Shown piece by piece: positions 63,081 through 64,000 of a DNA stretch of 64,000 nt (positions are counted from its first letter, which is position 1; each line of letters opens with the position of its first letter). Under the pieces are notes generated by a model. The model searched no databases, was not told where the DNA came from, and saw nothing but the letters and a program-made list of their open reading frames with translations. Made by a program: the position numbers and the translations under genes. This DNA comes from Reichenbachiella versicolor (GTDB lineage Bacteria > Bacteroidota > Bacteroidia > Cytophagales > Cyclobacteriaceae), in assembly GCF_003171675.1 (NCBI RefSeq), contig NZ_QFZQ01000004.1, forward strand, positions 1-64,000, read 5' to 3'.

Positions 63081-64000
63081 ATGAAGGGACAAATCTTCGG
63101 TATAATACTAATGTTGGCATTGGTAGTACCAGAGTTATCAGCCAGCAAATTAGAAAGTGAAGCGTACAAAAAAATCGATCAGCTCAATACCCTTATCAAA
63201 AAAGCTGAAAAAGAGAAGATCGATGTATTAAGAGAGAAAATGACAGTCCGTACGGCAGAAGTTTTCTTAGAGTATGCAGAATGGGATGAGCAAAACTTAG
63301 ACATCAATATAAAAGAATTTAAGTCTGTAGCAGAATATAAGAACAAGTCCGAAGAGGTAGCTAAGTTACTTCCTGACTTTGAAAGGCAGGAAGTAATTAA
63401 AATGTTAGATGAGTCCATTGATTTTTTGAACCAATTGATCAAAGGAGAAGTAAGTAGAAAACAAACCCCAAATGTTGATTGGTCCCAGTCATCTCACCAA
63501 GGAGATCAGATCACCTTTGACAATAGACCAGTATTTTTAGCTGACTGGACATGGAAACCTCGTATAGAAAGGCTCACTGAATATCATGGAAATCAAGACG
63601 GCTTTTTTATTTCTCCATCTCAGATTCAGAATGAACATGGTAGCATCAAACCAAAAGTAATTAACGAATTAAAGTCTAAACCCAATGGTTCACTAGGTTT
63701 TATATTTATCAATCATAAAGGAACTCCGAACTGGGCCAAGAAGAAGTACGGAGAAGAATTCGAAATAGCTAAAAATGTACGCTATACCGAGTACGATATA
63801 GATAACCCAGGAGCAAGAGAAATGATGGGTTATTTGCTAGAAGCTACAGTTCCAAAAATGGCTAATAAGAAATTCTCAGAGTTAGGATATATGCTATGCA
63901 ACGAGCCACATTTTTATACCTCTAAAAAAGGAGATAAACTAGATTGGGCAAGTGGACCAGTATCAAGTTATACCAAAGAAAAATTTAGAGATTGGTTATC
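63081..64000 (+). CDS. Second GH42-like paralogue, cut by window end
   Basis: The ATG at 63081 opens a signal peptide (hydrophobic L-M-L-A-L-V-V-P) and the frame stays open to the last base, about 306 codons. The translation follows the upstream enzyme closely: V-R-T-A-E-V-F-L-E, T-P-N-V-D-W, F-L-A-D-W-T-W-K-P, and the acid/base motif L-C-N-E-P-H-F-Y-T. It is therefore a tandem duplicate. The nucleophile and C-terminus lie outside the window. Confidence 0.88.
   Translation, partial: MKGQIFGIILMLALVVPELSASKLESEAYKKIDQLNTLIKKAEKEKIDVLREKMTVRTAEVFLEYAEWDEQNLDINIKEFKSVAEYKNKSEEVAKLLPDFERQEVIKMLDESIDFLNQLIKGEVSRKQTPNVDWSQSSHQGDQITFDNRPVFLADWTWKPRIERLTEYHGNQDGFFISPSQIQNEHGSIKPKVINELKSKPNGSLGFIFINHKGTPNWAKKKYGEEFEIAKNVRYTEYDIDNPGAREMMGYLLEATVPKMANKKFSELGYMLCNEPHFYTSKKGDKLDWASGPVSSYTKEKFRDWL

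Overview
The window is from a member of the Bacteroidota, most likely a marine Cytophagales-type bacterium. The evidence is two SusC/SusD polysaccharide utilisation loci (PULs), a hybrid two-component regulator of the HTCS class, type IX secretion (T9SS) C-terminal domains on two glycoside hydrolases, promoters of the TTTG-N19-TAnnTTTG type, and no consistent Shine-Dalgarno sequences. No species name can be supported from the sequence alone.

Layout. (1) 1-19236 is a starch/maltodextrin locus. A minus-strand operon encodes a GH31 alpha-glucosidase, a SusB-like GH97 and a sugar MFS permease. It is followed by a LacI-type regulator and a plus-strand run: SusE/F-like lipoprotein, T9SS-secreted GH13, SusC, SusD, lipoprotein GH13. 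Three LacI-type operator candidates lie in front of these units. The model is cell-surface cleavage, SusCD import, periplasmic trimming by GH97/GH13, uptake by the MFS permease and final hydrolysis by GH31. (2) 19311-25503 holds housekeeping genes: a small lipoprotein, an AsmA-like protein, a DUF4442 hotdog protein and rpsA. (3) 25703-30626 starts with tRNA-Cys and a broken tyrosine recombinase, followed by four co-directional promoterless cassettes of unknown genes. Each cassette ends in an attC-like inverted repeat with a GCGTTA-type core, and a ParDE toxin-antitoxin pair closes the row. I read this as a decayed, integron-like cassette array, the most unusual part of the window. (4) 31134-41999 is a tightly overlapping minus-strand operon for oxygen-independent corrin-ring synthesis, with several enzyme fusions, BluB and a NiCoT-like metal permease. 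(5) 42715-64000 is a second PUL: HTCS, GH2, SusC, SusD, two surface lipoproteins, GH110, an unknown secreted protein and two tandem GH42-like enzymes with the last one cut by the window end. Its enzyme set suggests a galactan with alpha-1,3 and beta linkages, possibly from red algae.

The intergenic DNA is rich in repeats: tandem arrays with 12-, 21- and 26-bp periods, a TGTACA-bounded hairpin repeat, a dispersed element of about 108 nt in three copies, a two-copy hairpin element in the starch locus, and an (ACT)8 run just before the HTCS start codon.
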